Assembly (NCBI RefSeq): GCF_004193775.1
Contig: NC_041018.1
Location: 41,644,677 to 41,708,676, forward strand
Length of the DNA stretch: 64,000 bases
Source of the DNA: Glycine soja
Lineage: Eukaryota; Streptophyta; Magnoliopsida; Fabales; Fabaceae
Reading direction: 5' to 3'
A program made the translations under genes and the position numbers. Positions 19,701 to 33,640 of the stretch are shown here, in pieces (the stretch's first letter is position 1; every line of letters starts with the position of its first letter). The notes beneath the pieces are model-generated. The model was not told the DNA's origin. It saw only the letters and a list, made by a program, of their open reading frames with translations, and ran no database searches.

Positions 19701-22700
19701 TCAAGGAGTTCTCCACTGAAGCTCAATTTGAATTCGTCCATTTCTTGAGTCAATGAGATGATATTTCTCGTTGATTCTTTTGTTGGTAACAACGTCAGAC
19801 AATTTTATATCCACGTAACCCAGACTTTCCTGATAAATAAGGTTGAAAGACAACCAAGTATTAGTATTATCATCTTAAATTATGTGAAGACAAATATATA
19901 TATATATATATGAAAAGTGGAACAATTTGATTCATCAGGATGATATGATATAGCTAAAACCGTTAATCTAGTTTCATATTGTAGAAAGTCAACCTAATGT
20001 CATGAGTTGAGTGAGAGATGCATCACTTTGAGACGATAGTAAATTTACCTTAGGATGCAGCAGGCCTAGCTTTGAGGAGGCACTTTGCACTTCAACATAT
20101 AGTCTCTCATTGGTTGGCGGTTCCTCAAGCATAAATTGAAACGACTCACCCCATCTTGGATCTCTATTTTTCTTGACATGCTGTATAGTTGCCGTGAGCA
20201 ATAGTCAAATTTCACAGAAATATAAGCTATTTTCAAATTCTAAAAACAACAGATGCATAGCTGCTGTCCTTGGACAGGTTTGTTTATAGTAGAATTCTTT
20301 AGTAAGAAAATACACATGGTGCTCGTTATATACAAGGCAAAGACACATCATAAATATTAGTAAATGATTGAACTGGTGGGGATTTGGACTCAACCATTAC
20401 TTGAAGGTTTATGACTTCAATAACAACATTAACAAAGTCTTATCTCATTGGATCAAAATTATTTAGAGAAAAATCCCTTCTTTTTTTTCGTTCCCTACAA
20501 ATATTTTTTTTCCGAGACAATTCTGTCTGAAACGCTGTTGGAGACTAAATGTGACACCTCTTGAGAAAGATCCCTTTATGGTTACTCCTAAAATTTTTTT
20601 AGATTTTACACTACCTTACTTAATGGAACTATATATCATTTGATCCACTAATCTAACTAGAGCCTCTATTAGTCTTCTTCTATCACTTCTCCTGATAGAC
20701 ACTACTACAATTTTCTTTCGTTTATGTATGTTCCTAATCTTATCTTTTCTTTAATATCCACTCATCTACCTCAACATTTTCGTTTCTGCTACCCTTATTC
20801 TTTGCTCTTGCTAGCACTTCACTGTCTAATGTCAAATTTATCCTCTTCCGGATGAAGAAGCGTAACACACCTTATTGATCAAAAAGAAGAAAATGATGAC
20901 AAGCCTGATAGCAAAAAATCAAAGTTGACTATATCATAATCAGTGTATAATACCTTGGTTTTTCTCTCTTCTCCCTTAAATAGCAGTCGCACATATGGAT
21001 TTGTGTGGTGTTTTCCTTCCACATCTTCAGCTTCATGGACGATAATTACAAGTAAACCACCACTAGCAGGTGTTCCTTCAGGAGCCTTTTCTATTGCATT
21101 GGAATCTTCTGTACTCTGAGGTAACTCATCCTCCTTAAAAGGTTTGTACAGAACTTCAACAGTTAGCTGCCCGCGCAACTTCTCATTCTCAGGATCATTA
21201 GGGTCCATGGTCTTGAGTAAATTAAGAGTCACCACTTTAGGTTCATCAGGTGTAATCTCTTTCAGTGGAATGACATTCATACCCATCTTGTCATGCTTGC
21301 CAATCTAGTCAAAAGAAAGAAAAATCATGCTTGAAAATATCTAAGAGGAATCTTTTATGCAATGAAAATATTCTAGAGTCCTGACAGTTTTCTAAAAGTG
21401 TCCTAAAGGAAATCTCACATCCAATTTTGTTAATCTAGAATTGCATCTGAAGATGATACTTACCTGCTCCCAGTCATAAACTGTAAGCTCCAAGACTTGA
21501 GATTCTGGATCTTTGACGACTACATTAAATTCCTCATTCCATTCCGGATTCAAATTCTTGTATTTCACAGTTGTTTTCTTTGAAGGAAGTTTCTCTTCTG
21601 TGAGTTTGAGTTTCACATAAGGGTCTGACGCCCCCAGTAGATCTTTCTTTTTAAGCTTCTCTGCCCTCACAACTTTCACATGAAGGATTCCAACTGGAAC
21701 TTTCATGGCCCTGTTTCACAAACCAAGCAAAATTAGCTAGTCCAACACCTAATGTTATAAGCTTGATGAAAGGAAGAAATCATAATTCATACATACTTTG
21801 TTGGATCCATTATTTGCACCTCTAAGGCCTTTGGCCACAGATACATGTTTGCGACTTGGTCTTTAATGATTTCCTGAAAGGAAAAAAAATGAGGAAGAGA
21901 AATCAATGATAAAACTTGACAAGCATTATAATGACTAGCCATATACAGTTATTGAAAAATTTAGAGGACATGAAAGTGCTATATGCTTACCTGGACAATC
22001 CTATAAAGGCCAGGAATAGACATTGCATCAGCTCCAAGCAGTTTTAGTCCAAAATCAACATGCGGCTTCATTCAAGAGATTCAAGACAACAAAAGCGAAG
22101 AAAAAGAGGAGAAAGATGTCAGTTATATAGAATCACCAATGTGTCAGATATCTATGTCCTCAGTCCTCATTCAGAACTACAATGAAATTTAGTCATTAAG
22201 GAGTTTGACATTATCAACACCTTCTCCATGAGAGACATGTAAATATTGGCAAAACATGGAAAACTTGGAACCAAAGGCTTCAGAGTTATACGCGGAGCAG
22301 CAAATACTTGCAGATCAACAACCTGTTATGGTTGGTTCAAAAATAAATAAATACCCTTTATGGGATGAAAACAAAGTGTATGCATGTTACTTACAACCTT
22401 TTACAGCTGCAAACATAAATTAAACCAAACACTATTTTTTCTGTTCTTCAAAAGGTCATGAAGGTACTAATATACCTGGACTGTGGCTCGAAGCCCAAAT
22501 GCTTTAATTGCAACTATAATGTTAGGATTCCCAGCCCACTTCACTGATGGTTCCATAATCAACTCCTTTTCGTCAGTCACATAGACTTTCATTCCTGCCA
22601 TATATTGATGAAAATAAACATTAATCAGTCTAAACTTCTTGCTGGAAGAGTCATCAAGGATCAGGTGTAAAAAAATATGACGTGACAATGATTTCATTTT

Positions 22701-23284
22701 TCAGTTCAAAAAATACCTGTCACACTGTAGAAACCAGATTCATGGTCAAATCAACTTAATTCCAGGGACACACTGCTATTATCAGAACATATTTCTCAAA
22801 TATTGACTATAATCTTTTTCCTTCCCTTTTAATAATCTCAAATGCAAACAAAACTATTGTTTATCATTGACACAATTCTTATCCTTGGTTGCATCTGAGC
22901 AAATTCAGCAAACCATCCCACAATAAAATTTTGTGGAGATTATAACTCAAATAATTCTGTAATCATGTCATGTATTGGAAGGTCAGCTTGATATGGCATG
23001 TCACAAGTAGCAAGACAAGACACGTGAATCAAGTCAGAATTACAATATTAAAGCCTGCCTCAAAAATTGAATATGAAAAAAATACAAATTGTTATTTCTG
23101 TGATTCCTCTTTTACGATTAATTTGGGAATGAAAAACATATAAACAACATTGCTTAGACAACTACTAAACATATACTTGTTTAAGCAATGAGGTCATATT
23201 AACAAAAATGAGTGCTTACACAATAGCAGCTTCACATACATAATACTCATGTGATGTGTGTGTCTGTGTGGAAGTGGAAGTGGA

Positions 23285-23317
<33 letters not shown>

Positions 23318-25062
23318 TCAACCTTGAAAAGTTGGTGGCAGAGAACCCAAGCTAAGTTCTTCAAATTCAACTGAATCAATTTTGTACTTCGGAATTTGCT
23401 CAGCAATAATGGGCTTTGCTATACTCCTTGCAGTCTTGCAAATTGCCTATGAAGATTGAATTGTAGGTACTCATTGAAAATTGATAAACAACGTAACAGT
23501 TCTCATAGATGCCAAAGGAGCAATTTCAAACATCAATAAAAACAAGTGTGCATACCTTGTCCAGATAAGGCCACATATACAATATAAATTTATTAAGCCA
23601 GTCGAGCTGCAAACAAGAAAATATTAGTAATTTTCTGTTGAACCTACAATGCCTTTCTGGTTCCCAAGATAAACACTTTCACAAAGGTCCTATAATTGTA
23701 AAGAATAACATACACGGTCATAGTCTGGGTTTTTAATCCAAGTGGGTATCTCTGGAAGCAACAGTTGTAATGTTTTAGCATCTTGCTCAACCAAAGGTTG
23801 AATTACTGGATCCTGAAATCATGCATGTCATAATTTGAATTGTAAGACAATAACTAAAATAAAATGTTGCAGAATAACAGAATGTGCTAATTAACTTCCA
23901 CTCACAATGTTGAAATACCATATAACTCAATTGAAATACTCTTGGCTCTTCAAAAAATGATAAACCAGAAAGAAGAACACGATCTTTTTCTTGTTCCAAA
24001 ATGCTAAAAGAAAGAAATAGAGAAATTACCTTTCAATACAAGGAAAAGAGAAAACGGAATATCTATCAAAAGCATATCTTTGAATGTGTTGCTTATGTAT
24101 TCTTAAGTACATTCATGGGTGTATAAGAACATAAATTGCATATTTCTGTTCGTTAATAATATTTGAGTCCTATATAAAGTATTTTATGTATTTTTCCCGG
24201 AGTTGACTAAACTAATCCTGTATAATCTATTTAGAAGTCTGTAGTAAAATTATGAGAAGAAAATGCCCTGCAGGTCCTATTTCAAGGCAATGTTACTTAT
24301 TACCCTGAAAAATAAAACAATCCGGTCCTTTATGTTTATCTAATCTCAATTTTGTCCACCCTAAGATGCCACTCTTTCCCCACTATGAATTTCAGCATTC
24401 CCTGATATTCCTGCCAATATTTTAAAAGTTCCCTATAGATCAGGAAGTTCAGAACATAGGTTTCCAAAATTTCTCCGGGAAAAAAGCAAATTTAGCTGAA
24501 TTGAAAACAACTATTGCATTTTCCCCGGATAGAGCCTTCGGTACAACAGATTTTATCTACAATTAATGTCACAACATCTCAGTGCAGGCTAAAACCATCC
24601 TCAGTAAAAAATCAAGACCAAGGAGTGAAGTGAATCTTATGACAAACATCAAAACACATTTCCTATTCCATGAAGAAGTAAAACAATCTGTTTTTATCCA
24701 AAATTATGCTCCTACCGTTTATGCATGAAGAAAAAGTGATTGCACAAGACTTTATAAATAAATTTAAATACTAGAAGTTAGCTTATTCAACCTCTAGCAC
24801 AAAAAGTAAGAACATGATAATGATATCAAGTTATATCATAAATAATGATTCAACAAACAAAGAAGGGTGTGAAAACGATATAATTCATTGTTCCCATACG
24901 CAATACAAAAATTAAAAGAAACAATAAATAAGAGACAGAGAAAAACTAAACCTTAACATCTGTTGGCTGGAAGTATATGAACAAATAGTAGCCAATGACT
25001 AGCCCAATTGAAGTTCCCACTCCAAATCCAAAAAAGCTTGCAATAGTACTCAAAATTCCCAT
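19701..25062 (-). CDS. SYT2: SYT2-like plant synaptotagmin (SMP + C2A + C2B), 538 aa
   Basis: Twelve coding exons with GT-AG junctions: 25062-24952, 23812-23714, 23606-23556, 23446-23323, 22594-22476, 22322-22221, 22065-21991, 21873-21797, 21710-21464, 21304-20954, 20180-20049, 19829-19701. The joined frame gives 538 residues, the family length. Residues 1-37 (MGILSTIASFFGFGVGTS...) form the N-terminal membrane hairpin. Residues about 69-247 are the SMP lipid-transfer domain (KPIIAEQIPKYKIDSVEFE, LKPLVPSFPCFANIY). C2A spans about 258-345 with likely Ca2+ ligands D276, D282, D332, E334 and D340. C2B spans about 416-520 and lacks equivalents (N437 replaces one Asp). Plant SYTs tether ER to plasma membrane or act in Golgi secretion; the N-terminus is closest to Arabidopsis SYT2. 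A 5'UTR intron is likely (acceptor TTTTCAG at 25102). No defect seen. Confidence 0.95.
20580..20835 (-). mobile_element. LINE reverse-transcriptase C-terminal relic in SYT2-like intron
   Basis: The intron between the tenth and eleventh coding exons (20181-20953) contains, on the minus strand, a decayed version of MLRWMSGHTRKDKIRN (here MLR*MSGY*RKDKIRN) and, further on, LVRLVDQM, both typical of plant LINE RT C-termini. Stops and frameshifts abound. It comes from the same element class as the relic at 15990-16210, and is also sense to its host gene. Confidence 0.65.
23291..23316. repeat. (GA)n microsatellite just inside a SYT2-like intron
   Basis: About 13 GA units start only a few bases beyond the donor site at 23322 (AAG|GTTGATCT on the minus strand), so on the transcript the intron begins with a CT-rich tract. 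Length changes here could affect splice-site context. Confidence 0.9.
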
Positions 25063-27658
25063 CTTCAATATCTTTGTCAAGCACCACTACTACCAAGTAC
25101 CCTGAAAATTCATTTGTACAATGTGGAAAATAAGGAGAGAAGGAAGGAAGTTAAGTTGCTCCCGTAACCAAAGTGGAAAAACCTTCCAAATCCAAATCAA
25201 CAAATGCTCTCTGAGTGCCTCATGTGGTGGATCAGTGAATTGAGTTTGAGTGCCAGGGAAAAGACAAGAAGCTGGGGATATCTTAATGTTATGATAAAAG
25301 TTCAATAAAGAGGGCAATAAAACAAGTTGCCAATAAAAAGACCTTGTTCAACTCCCACTTGAACCACACAACACTTGACAAGGAAACTTGTAACCGCGTG
25401 AGAGTGTCGGTAAGGTCTATTCTTTCAGATTTTTTTTTGCAAATATCAAAGTTTTCAACATCCTAGATGTTAACTTGGAGGATAATGATCCAACAGTGAA
25501 ACATGTTCATCAGAAAAGTGTGTCTTAAAGTCGCGCAATAAAAGTCAGGTCCCACTATGCTTTCTATTTTGGCTTTTACAAACGGAGAAAGGAGTACTGC
25601 TTTTACGTTATCTTCTTACTGATCACTAAATATTTCATAATGTAACTATTCAATAAAAAAAATAGATATATTTAACATTTTAGAAACATAAAAAGTTTTT
25701 TTTTTTTTTTACTTTCCTCGCATAATGAAAAATTATAAGAAAATGTCGTAAAAAGATATAAATCATTCTCGAGGAAACTGATAGATTAATTTACAGATTC
25801 TGTTGGTGCTTCTGTTTCGTCATTAACCTTAACCATTCTTATTTTCGTTACTGTATTGCATGCACAGTTACTAGAAATAAGTCAAATAAATTATTTCTAT
25901 TTTATTTTTCTTTACGTAACAAAAAACAACAGAACTCTATTTGAGGAAACAAATAAAAAAATTATTCGGATAAAAAAATAGCGAAACTTTGTACCAGTTG
26001 AAAGTTATGTCCCTGGAATTGAGGAATATGTTAAGAAGAGTGGGGTCTCAACGTCTCGTGATATTTTTCCCACCCAAAACTTATCTTTTTATTATTATTA
26101 TTTTATGGTACACCCAAAACTTATCAGTAATGGGTCTTCCTCACAAATCTATAAAAATAAGAAAAATAACCATTGATTTCTTCCAAAAAATTTAAAATAA
26201 AATAAGTCCACGGGTGTTTTCAATGTTTTGATATTGATATTGTACATATATATTTATGTTAATATTTTATCATTAATTCATTATTTAGGATCGGTTTGTT
26301 TGATATAATAAAAAATGGACTAATCTAAATCCATGCCTAATTTCTAAAATATTCTACAAAAGAATTAGGAGGGTAATTAGATTTTGATAAAAAAAGGAGG
26401 ATAATTAGATTGAATTAAGTTTGGTTTATTATAAGATACAATTCATAAAATATAATTGGATTGAGTTAGGTGAACGTTTTTTTTTTTAAGAAACTCAAAT
26501 ACAACTAGTCCAATCTTAATTATGTTAATTAAAATATTATCATATTCTGAATTTTAAAAAATAAAATAAATGCAAATTAAAAACAAATATAATTATAAAG
26601 ATTAAATAAAAAGATGATAATCCATAGCTAAAACTAAAAAAAAAAAGAAATAAGAAATAAGAATGTCGCTTATAAAAGATGAGACTAACATTATATTAAT
26701 CATAATAATCTTAACCTATATTTTAGAATTTCACATTGAAAAAAATATGAAATTCTAAATATAGATTGAGATTAGAGTCTTTTATCTATCAAATATAAAA
26801 GAAATAAAAATTTATCTAAATAATATAAAATTATTTACACAAATAATACAAAATATTGTGCACATTGAGAAATTGATTCTTCGTAAACTAATTTTTCAAC
26901 CTTGCAGTATTTTTTTTTTATTGTTTTGGCGTTAGTTAAAAAATTGGTTTCCTAATGTTTTTATTTTTATTTGGGGAAACCTATTTCTAAACATGTTTAT
27001 TTGTTTTAAAAAAAAACTCAGTTAAGAAATTATTTTTTTCTTAATTGAGATTTTTTTAATTTTATTTTGTTATTTGTTTAAAAAAAAATTGGATTTTTAA
27101 TGCCTTTTATTTATTTTTTTATTTTTTAATTATCTATATTTATGTTTTGTTTAAACTGAAAATAATTTTATTTTTTATATGTTGTTCATTTTTTTGCATA
27201 ATTTTTGTTTTATCATTTTTTTAAAGAGTTGAAATCCTTTGCATTATTGAAATCATTTTTAATAATGACTGATGAAATATCTTAATTAAAAAATAAAAAA
27301 ACAAAAATCATTGATTTAAAAAAATATGAATACGAAAATAAACATGTTTTTATTCCTTATATCTTCATTTTGTAGTAGTTTTATCAAAATCATAAAAGTA
27401 ATTAACAATAATGACTAAAAACCCATAAAAATTACTTATATAAAAACTATAGAATATTTTGATGCCAAAACTAAAAAAAAGGAAATGTAGAGTCAAAAGA
27501 CTAAATAAACCAAAAATAATTCATAATCAATAAATAAGGAATCATATAGAGTTGAAATCCTTTATATTTTTATTTTATTTGATTATTAAAATACATAATT
27601 TATATTAAAAAACATATTTAACCAAGAAGTAGAATTGAACTAAAATATTTAAATTACA

Positions 27659-27707
<49 letters not shown>

Positions 27708-27842
27708 TTGAAACAATACAACAAAAATTTTAAAATGCAAAGAACATGGCATAAATTTAATGTTATTGGCTTGAGCCTATACAATGCGGAGCAATTTTTC
27801 TTTAAATGGTATAGGGTGCAACACATGGAATATCATTTTAGT
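25063..27842. other. Promoter side of SYT2-like gene, then AT-rich spacer
   Basis: The first 300 bases probably hold the 5'UTR exons of the SYT2-like gene on the minus strand, with an acceptor at 25102 and a possible donor GAACAAG|GTCTTT near 25341. Beyond about 25450 the sequence is AT-rich with no supported gene. A (TA)n tract lies at 27664-27704. Confidence 0.45.
27664..27704. repeat. (TA)n microsatellite
   Basis: About 20 uninterrupted TA units, just beyond the 3' end of the MULE relic. Self-complementary, so able to extrude as a cruciform. Confidence 0.95.
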
Positions 27843-29640
27843 TGATCCGGTTCCCGGATATCCATTCTGGTGTGTATGTGAGAAAAGATAAGATGGCCCT
27901 TAGAATTTCTTTTCTTCTTTGGATCGGAGCAAATTCTTGGCTCATGATACGGTGGTCAATACACTTCATTGTGCAATTCCCCAAACAAAATCATTTGTAT
28001 ACGTTGGAGACATTTTTCAACGTATACATAAGATGTATGTAATTTTTGTACTCATGGTGAGCATGCTTACAAGCAACAATAACATGAGAACAAGAAATTT
28101 TCACTTTTTTGGAATTTGTCACAGTCACACCACCTTTCATCCAGCCTAATTGTGAAATTTTCAGTGGGTCAAACCTTTCTCAGGTTAATTGTCTCTTAGA
28201 CCAAGAACTGTGTGTCACATCGATCGAACTCAAGAACAATGTGAGTGTTTGTCTTTCTCTGTGCGTCTTCCATGACCTTGTTTAGTACTTGCAAATAAAC
28301 TTAGTCAAATATAAGCATTGTTGCAACGTCTCTCCCTTTTTGGTTGAACAATGCATTACACCTTATATATGTTGATTTTACTAGCGTACTTATTTTATCA
28401 TTTGCTTCCTCCCTTAGATTGTTATAGTAGTGATTGAATGTAGGCTCCGTCCTTGCATATGCTAAGTAGTTATAAACATATAATTACAATGTTGTGAATA
28501 ATGCAAAATTAAATAATATTTAATGTGAGGAGAAAGAAGTTTGGCAATGTGTCATTGCTCTTGAACTTCCTCATTTAATTTTGTGCAATGTGTCAAACGC
28601 AAAATACATGCACAAAATTATGTGTCATCCACCCACTATCACGTCTTGAATAAACACTTTTTATTGACTCATACATGTTTGAAATCAAACATAGACCATG
28701 TTATGGGGTGACGTGTCTTTTTAATTTTTTGAAGAAGAAGAGTCATGTTTCCATTGCTTTATCCTCGACAACAGCAAAGACTATTGGAAGGATTTAATTG
28801 TTATCATCTTGTGCAATTGCCACAGGGAATATCCTTTTGTACTTACCGTACAACCATGTTCCATTGACCTGAACCACAGGCTTTCAATATTGAAACTCAT
28901 CGATACATGGTCTGAAACTCCAAAAAAGACAATGGAATTTCACGAAACCCTCTACTGTTTGACCTCCTTGTGGTGACATTAACAATGTTTCCTTCTCCAT
29001 GACCATACCAAGAAGAAATTGTTGCATAGCTTGCAACAATCTCGGTAAACCGTGGAACGATCTTTCCCAATTGTCGTAAATGTTTTCAATGACCTTTTGC
29101 TTTGTCAACCATGTTTTTTGGTACGTGGTAGTGCATCCTTCAATGCCTTTGACGAGTGCTATCAAGGCTAGCACTGAAGTGGATGAATCATTTTCAATCA
29201 ACGTATAGATGCTTTTACTTATGAGCAGATACGATAACTTTACATGATTTTGTGAGATTGATAGATTTAAACATGTATAGGTTTCACAGAGCTTTCTTAT
29301 TTCCCAATGCTTATTTGCAGGGATGTATGTTGTCTTGCACCTCCAAGTACAACTATCGTCATCACAAATGACAATTAGCTTTGTTGAGTTGGTAGTTGTG
29401 TCTTGTAGTTAGCTCCTTTGCTCACATGATACTATTGGGAAACATATCATACTTCTTGTTTTGTTAGAAGATGCATCCCTTCAAAGAGAGTCCTCACCAG
29501 TTGTTGGACTTCTATGCGATCCAATGTATAACCGTATTCAAAATCTTCACAATTATACAACTGTGGTGGTATGTAGTATGGTGGTACGATTGTTATTGGA
29601 GAAACATGGTCAGCTTCTTCCTCGTGATCTTCTTGGGTTA
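27843..29640 (-). pseudogene. Decayed MULE (Mutator-like) transposase
   Basis: On the minus strand, pieces of a full MULE transposase follow in order across several frames. They are the N-terminal DNA-binding region (TYIPANKHWEIRKL, 29340-29290), the region IENDSSTSV...TYQKTWLTKQKVIE and NWERSFHGLPRLLQAMQQF (28884-29201), the core KPVVQVNGTWLYGKYK, then HVTP.HGLCLISNMYESIKS, SGWMTHNFVHVFCV.HIAQN, and finally a SWIM zinc-finger-like WCDC...F.....SCSHVIVAC (about 28050-28170). MULE cores normally read QVDGTW and LISDRH; both catalytic Asp positions read Asn here (28863-28865 and about 28677-28679). Many stops and frameshifts are present, so it cannot make active transposase. Terminal inverted repeats were not found. 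Confidence 0.85.
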
Positions 29641-32600
29641 ATTGCGTAGAACTTCATCTTTGACCTCACCAAAGGAACTAAGTTCTTTGTTAGGTAAGTC
29701 AGACTTTGTTGTAAACTTAGGCTCATTTGGTTGGATTGATGAGGTAGGTTCTACTATAAGCGTACTCTAGTATGGGTGAGGTTGATCTTCACTAGCACCA
29801 AAGTTTGTGAGTCTAACAAATTGGTGGAAAATGATGTGAAAATAAGTTGAGTAAAAGAATATGCGTTGGATTCAAATAAATTTTGTTATGGTTGGGTTAA
29901 AACAAAAATGTCATAAGTTGCATTTGATGTATATAAATAATGGGAATAAGGATAATATTGAGATTCATGAGATACTGGTACTTGGTCCAGTGGTTGAAAT
30001 TGAAAAAATAGAACCAAAAAATCAAAACAAATGCAAGAGGTGGAAGGAAAGAAGAAACCCACACAACCAACAAACAGCGAAGAAGTTTCTTACTACTCCT
30101 GTGGTTTGCACGTCAACGGCAATAGCAGGTAATGAAAAGGTAGATTTTGCAAGTTGGGTGTTCAATCTGTCACCGCCACCAAGCAGTTTGCCGGTGCCAA
30201 AGTTTTGTATGAGAAGATCAAAGCTCAGTTGCAAATGCAGAAGCTAATTAACACTTTATTAATTAACACTTTATTAGTATCTATCTACCAATCTACGCAT
30301 CTCTTGTTTTTTTTCTTCGATCTTCTTCTCTTTTTACAAGAGGAAAGGCCAATGCCAATGACTTGTTTACCGCCAATGTTTTTGAATTTGGGGTGCACAA
30401 AAATGAAGTTAATTAATTTCTTTTATGTAATGTTATATTCATTATGATAAGTTCCATGACCCTTCTGTGAATTTTCTCCTCATGAGATATCATTGTCCTA
30501 CTCACATGATAAAAATAAATCTCAACTTGTGATGCATTTGGTCTTGCATGTATTGTAGTCCATGACCATTTTGGCTAGCTATGGCTTTAATTGACGGCTG
30601 CTAAATATAGGATTTAAATCACGTGTCTCAATTAATATCCTACCAATAAAAATATGACATGTAATTTAATAATTGGTAATGGAAGATAAGGATGGATGGA
30701 AGAAAAGGGATAATATGCGAAAAAAAAAACAGAGAAACACACTTATAAAACTTTTAAATAGCATGACATGTTTTTATTGGAGATATGAATTGAAACACGC
30801 TTATAAAACTGATGATTTAAATCCCTAAATATATAAAATATGATAAATGTTGATCAATTCATTTTTTAACAGTATAACTATTTTATTGAGAAAAATAATC
30901 AATGCTGGTCTTGACACATGCTACAAATAATACAATAAATTGAAGTTAGATTCAATTGTGTTGGGATATAAATATGAGATAAATTCTCACACATTAAATA
31001 ATAATGACATATATAATATTAATGAAAGGATCATAAACTTAAATTTTATGATTTTATGTTAAATTATGATATGTTTGAGATCCATTGATAAAAATCTACC
31101 CACAAACAAGTTGTATTTTGGTTAGTTTGGCAGGGGAAATGTAGGTGTCTATTACATTATGTCAGCACCTGTATTTTTTGGTTGAGGAGAAAAATTGTTA
31201 CATGCTAGTAAATGTTAAAAACCAATTCTTATACAAGAACCGTTCTTTCACATGAAAGACAACTCATTATGTTCCAATGGTGAAATCCAATTACAAGAAC
31301 AAAAGAAATATTTCATTTTTGTTAGTCTAAAAGGATCAGTTCTCTCTGAGTGCACGCATTTTGATCGTTCTCACTTTTTCTTCTCCACAAGTTCCTGTGT
31401 TGGTGGTAAAAAAAAAGGTTTAACAATATAAAAATGAGAAGATTATGAATTAAAAAAAAAAAAAATCTTTTTTTACCAGCACGAGGTACTCAAGTAATTT
31501 CCTCTTTGTATGGACTGGAAACTTGTCGTCTCTCTCCAATAAAGCCACTTATATTAAGTCACATCAATTAAAAAAACCACGTCATCTTATGATCCTTTCA
31601 AACATTTTAACATGCTTACCTAATTTACCCCTAATCTCTCTATCTCCTTTATGATATCTATCACAAGCATCCGTTACTGTTTTGATGGTACAATTTTGTG
31701 CTCCTTTGATATCATATATAACTTTTGGGTCTGCAAATAAAAAGTGGTATGGATGGAATAAAAATTGTCCCAATAAGCAAAGAAAAATATTCCATCAATG
31801 CTAAAATAAATTGATCGATCGTCTTAAGGGATAATATTGTACCATTTAAGATGGAGCGCATATGCTAACATGATATGCAGGTTTGGAATCAAGTCATCAG
31901 GACCTGTGAATTTGCAAAACGGCGTAACCAGAGAACACAGGAAAATAGGTTTACGATATGAGAGATGATAATTTCTTAATTGATTTTTTTAAATTATTTT
32001 TTATGATTTTTACGGTATTTTTTTAATTTTAAGAAACTCATATATAATTTTATTTTAATGATAAACAAATTTAAAAAAACTCGTATTTTTATATTTTTTA
32101 TTTTTACTTAATTATCATTTAATTATGTTGTGTTATGCATTAGATAAATATTATTTTTTTATTTTTAAGAAATATTTTTTTTAAAGATACAAATTTTATT
32201 TTTATGAAATTCTCTTAGCTACATAAATTTATTCCAATAAAAAAAATAATAAGAAATAATTTCTTACAAATTTTATTCTCTCTCTTTGGTACACTATCTT
32301 TTCTTTCATCAAAGTCTTTCATTTGTTTCACTTTTTTCAACCCTTTTCAATCTCATGGTGTGGTCTTCTTTTATTTCTCTCTTACCCGATCTCTTACTGA
32401 ATATTAAATTTTTTCATCCTTCAGTCTCCAATTTAGTATGTTTAGACTCCAAACTACTTTTTTTCTTGTCTTATTTTTGTTCATTCACATAACACCATTA
32501 ATGTCTCGTTTTATATATGTAATAACATATGACTAAATCTTAAATTTATTCAAGTTTATGTAGTGGAGTATCTCTTAAAATCATCCAAATTGAAAGACCG

Positions 32601-32868
32601 ATATTAACTATATTTTCGTCACTTCAATTATTTCATTATTATACAATTCTTTTTCTTTATATAGGATTTAAATAGTCTTGATGTTCTGCCTAAAATGCAA
32701 AAATAATATTTCTTAAAAACAATTATGTTCCAAAAAGTCATTTATAGAATACATTGTTCCATAAAGTCCATATCAGAAGAATGATTATGTATGAAAGTTA
32801 TGGGTATAAACTATAAAGATGATAAAAATAAAAATAAAAACAAATGAAAACGTAGTTAGTAAAAAAAA

Positions 32869-32889
32869 GGGGGGGGGGGGGGGGGGGGG
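32869..32889. repeat. Poly-G run of 21 bases after eight A
   Basis: Twenty-one consecutive G follow A8. Such a run is rare in plant chromosomal DNA and can fold as a G-quadruplex; it may also be an assembly or sequencing artefact whose true length is uncertain. Confidence 0.95.
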
Positions 32890-33450
32890 ATTGGATATAG
32901 CAAAATCCTACTTTGATAATGTTTAAAGTACACCTAAGTGAACTCTTCTTCTTAATCCATGCTGTTAGGACATTTCAAGTGCGCCGACAAAATATTATTT
33001 GTCCCGGAGTTATCCGTCCATATAGTACACTTTTAGAATTTAGATATAAAAGTCACTTTAACTGGAAATTTACTAATTTAATATTTCATTTTTAGGTATT
33101 ATTTTAAGCATAAAAAATATTTCATTTTTAGTTAAAGGGCCCTAATAAATTTTAAGATGATATTAAAATTCTTTAAAAAAGAATTTGAAGATTAAAAAAT
33201 GACGAAGGCCCAAATAAAGAAAAGAGGGTCAGACCCAAAAGATAACAGAAAATTAAAAATATATTAGAGATTTTTAAAATTTCTTAGAAAAAAATAAATA
33301 AACTTAGGGCCGTTTATTTCATAGATTATTTCTGTAATCCTAAGAATAAGTTTTCTTTCAAATATAACATGAAAATGTTATTTTCAAATATTTAAATAAA
33401 TATGTTATATATTCGACACTAATTATTTTATTGCATAATAACAAACAGAG

Positions 33451-33640
33451 GAATAAATTTTCCCAATCTCATATTACCGGAAATAAAATATAAAAAATAC
33501 CTGTAAAACAAACATGTCTCCTGATAAGTGGGAATAAATTTTCCCAATCTCACGACCGGAAATAAAATAAAAAGTTACATGTAAAACAAACATGTCTCCT
33601 TATAAGTGGGAATAAATTTTTTCATCATCTTTACAAGTGG
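33451..33640. repeat. Tandem duplication, units of 81 and 78 bp plus partial third
   Basis: Units begin with GAATAAATTTTCCCAATCTCA at 33451 and 33532 and, as a partial, at 33610. Both full copies carry CCGGAAATAAAATA and AAACAAACATGTCTCCT. The surrounding 33300-33860 looks like a dispersed repeat. Confidence 0.85.

Noticed and set aside
30154..30447. Frame GVQSVTATKQFAGAKVLYEK followed by IKAQLQMQKL
   Set aside because: The first 30 residues look protein-like and could be an exon relic, but I could not place them in a family, and the rest is low-complexity.
31582..31773. 63-codon minus-strand frame (DPKVIYDIKGAQNC...)
   Set aside because: No known family recognised, no splice context, and the neighbourhood is repeat-rich.
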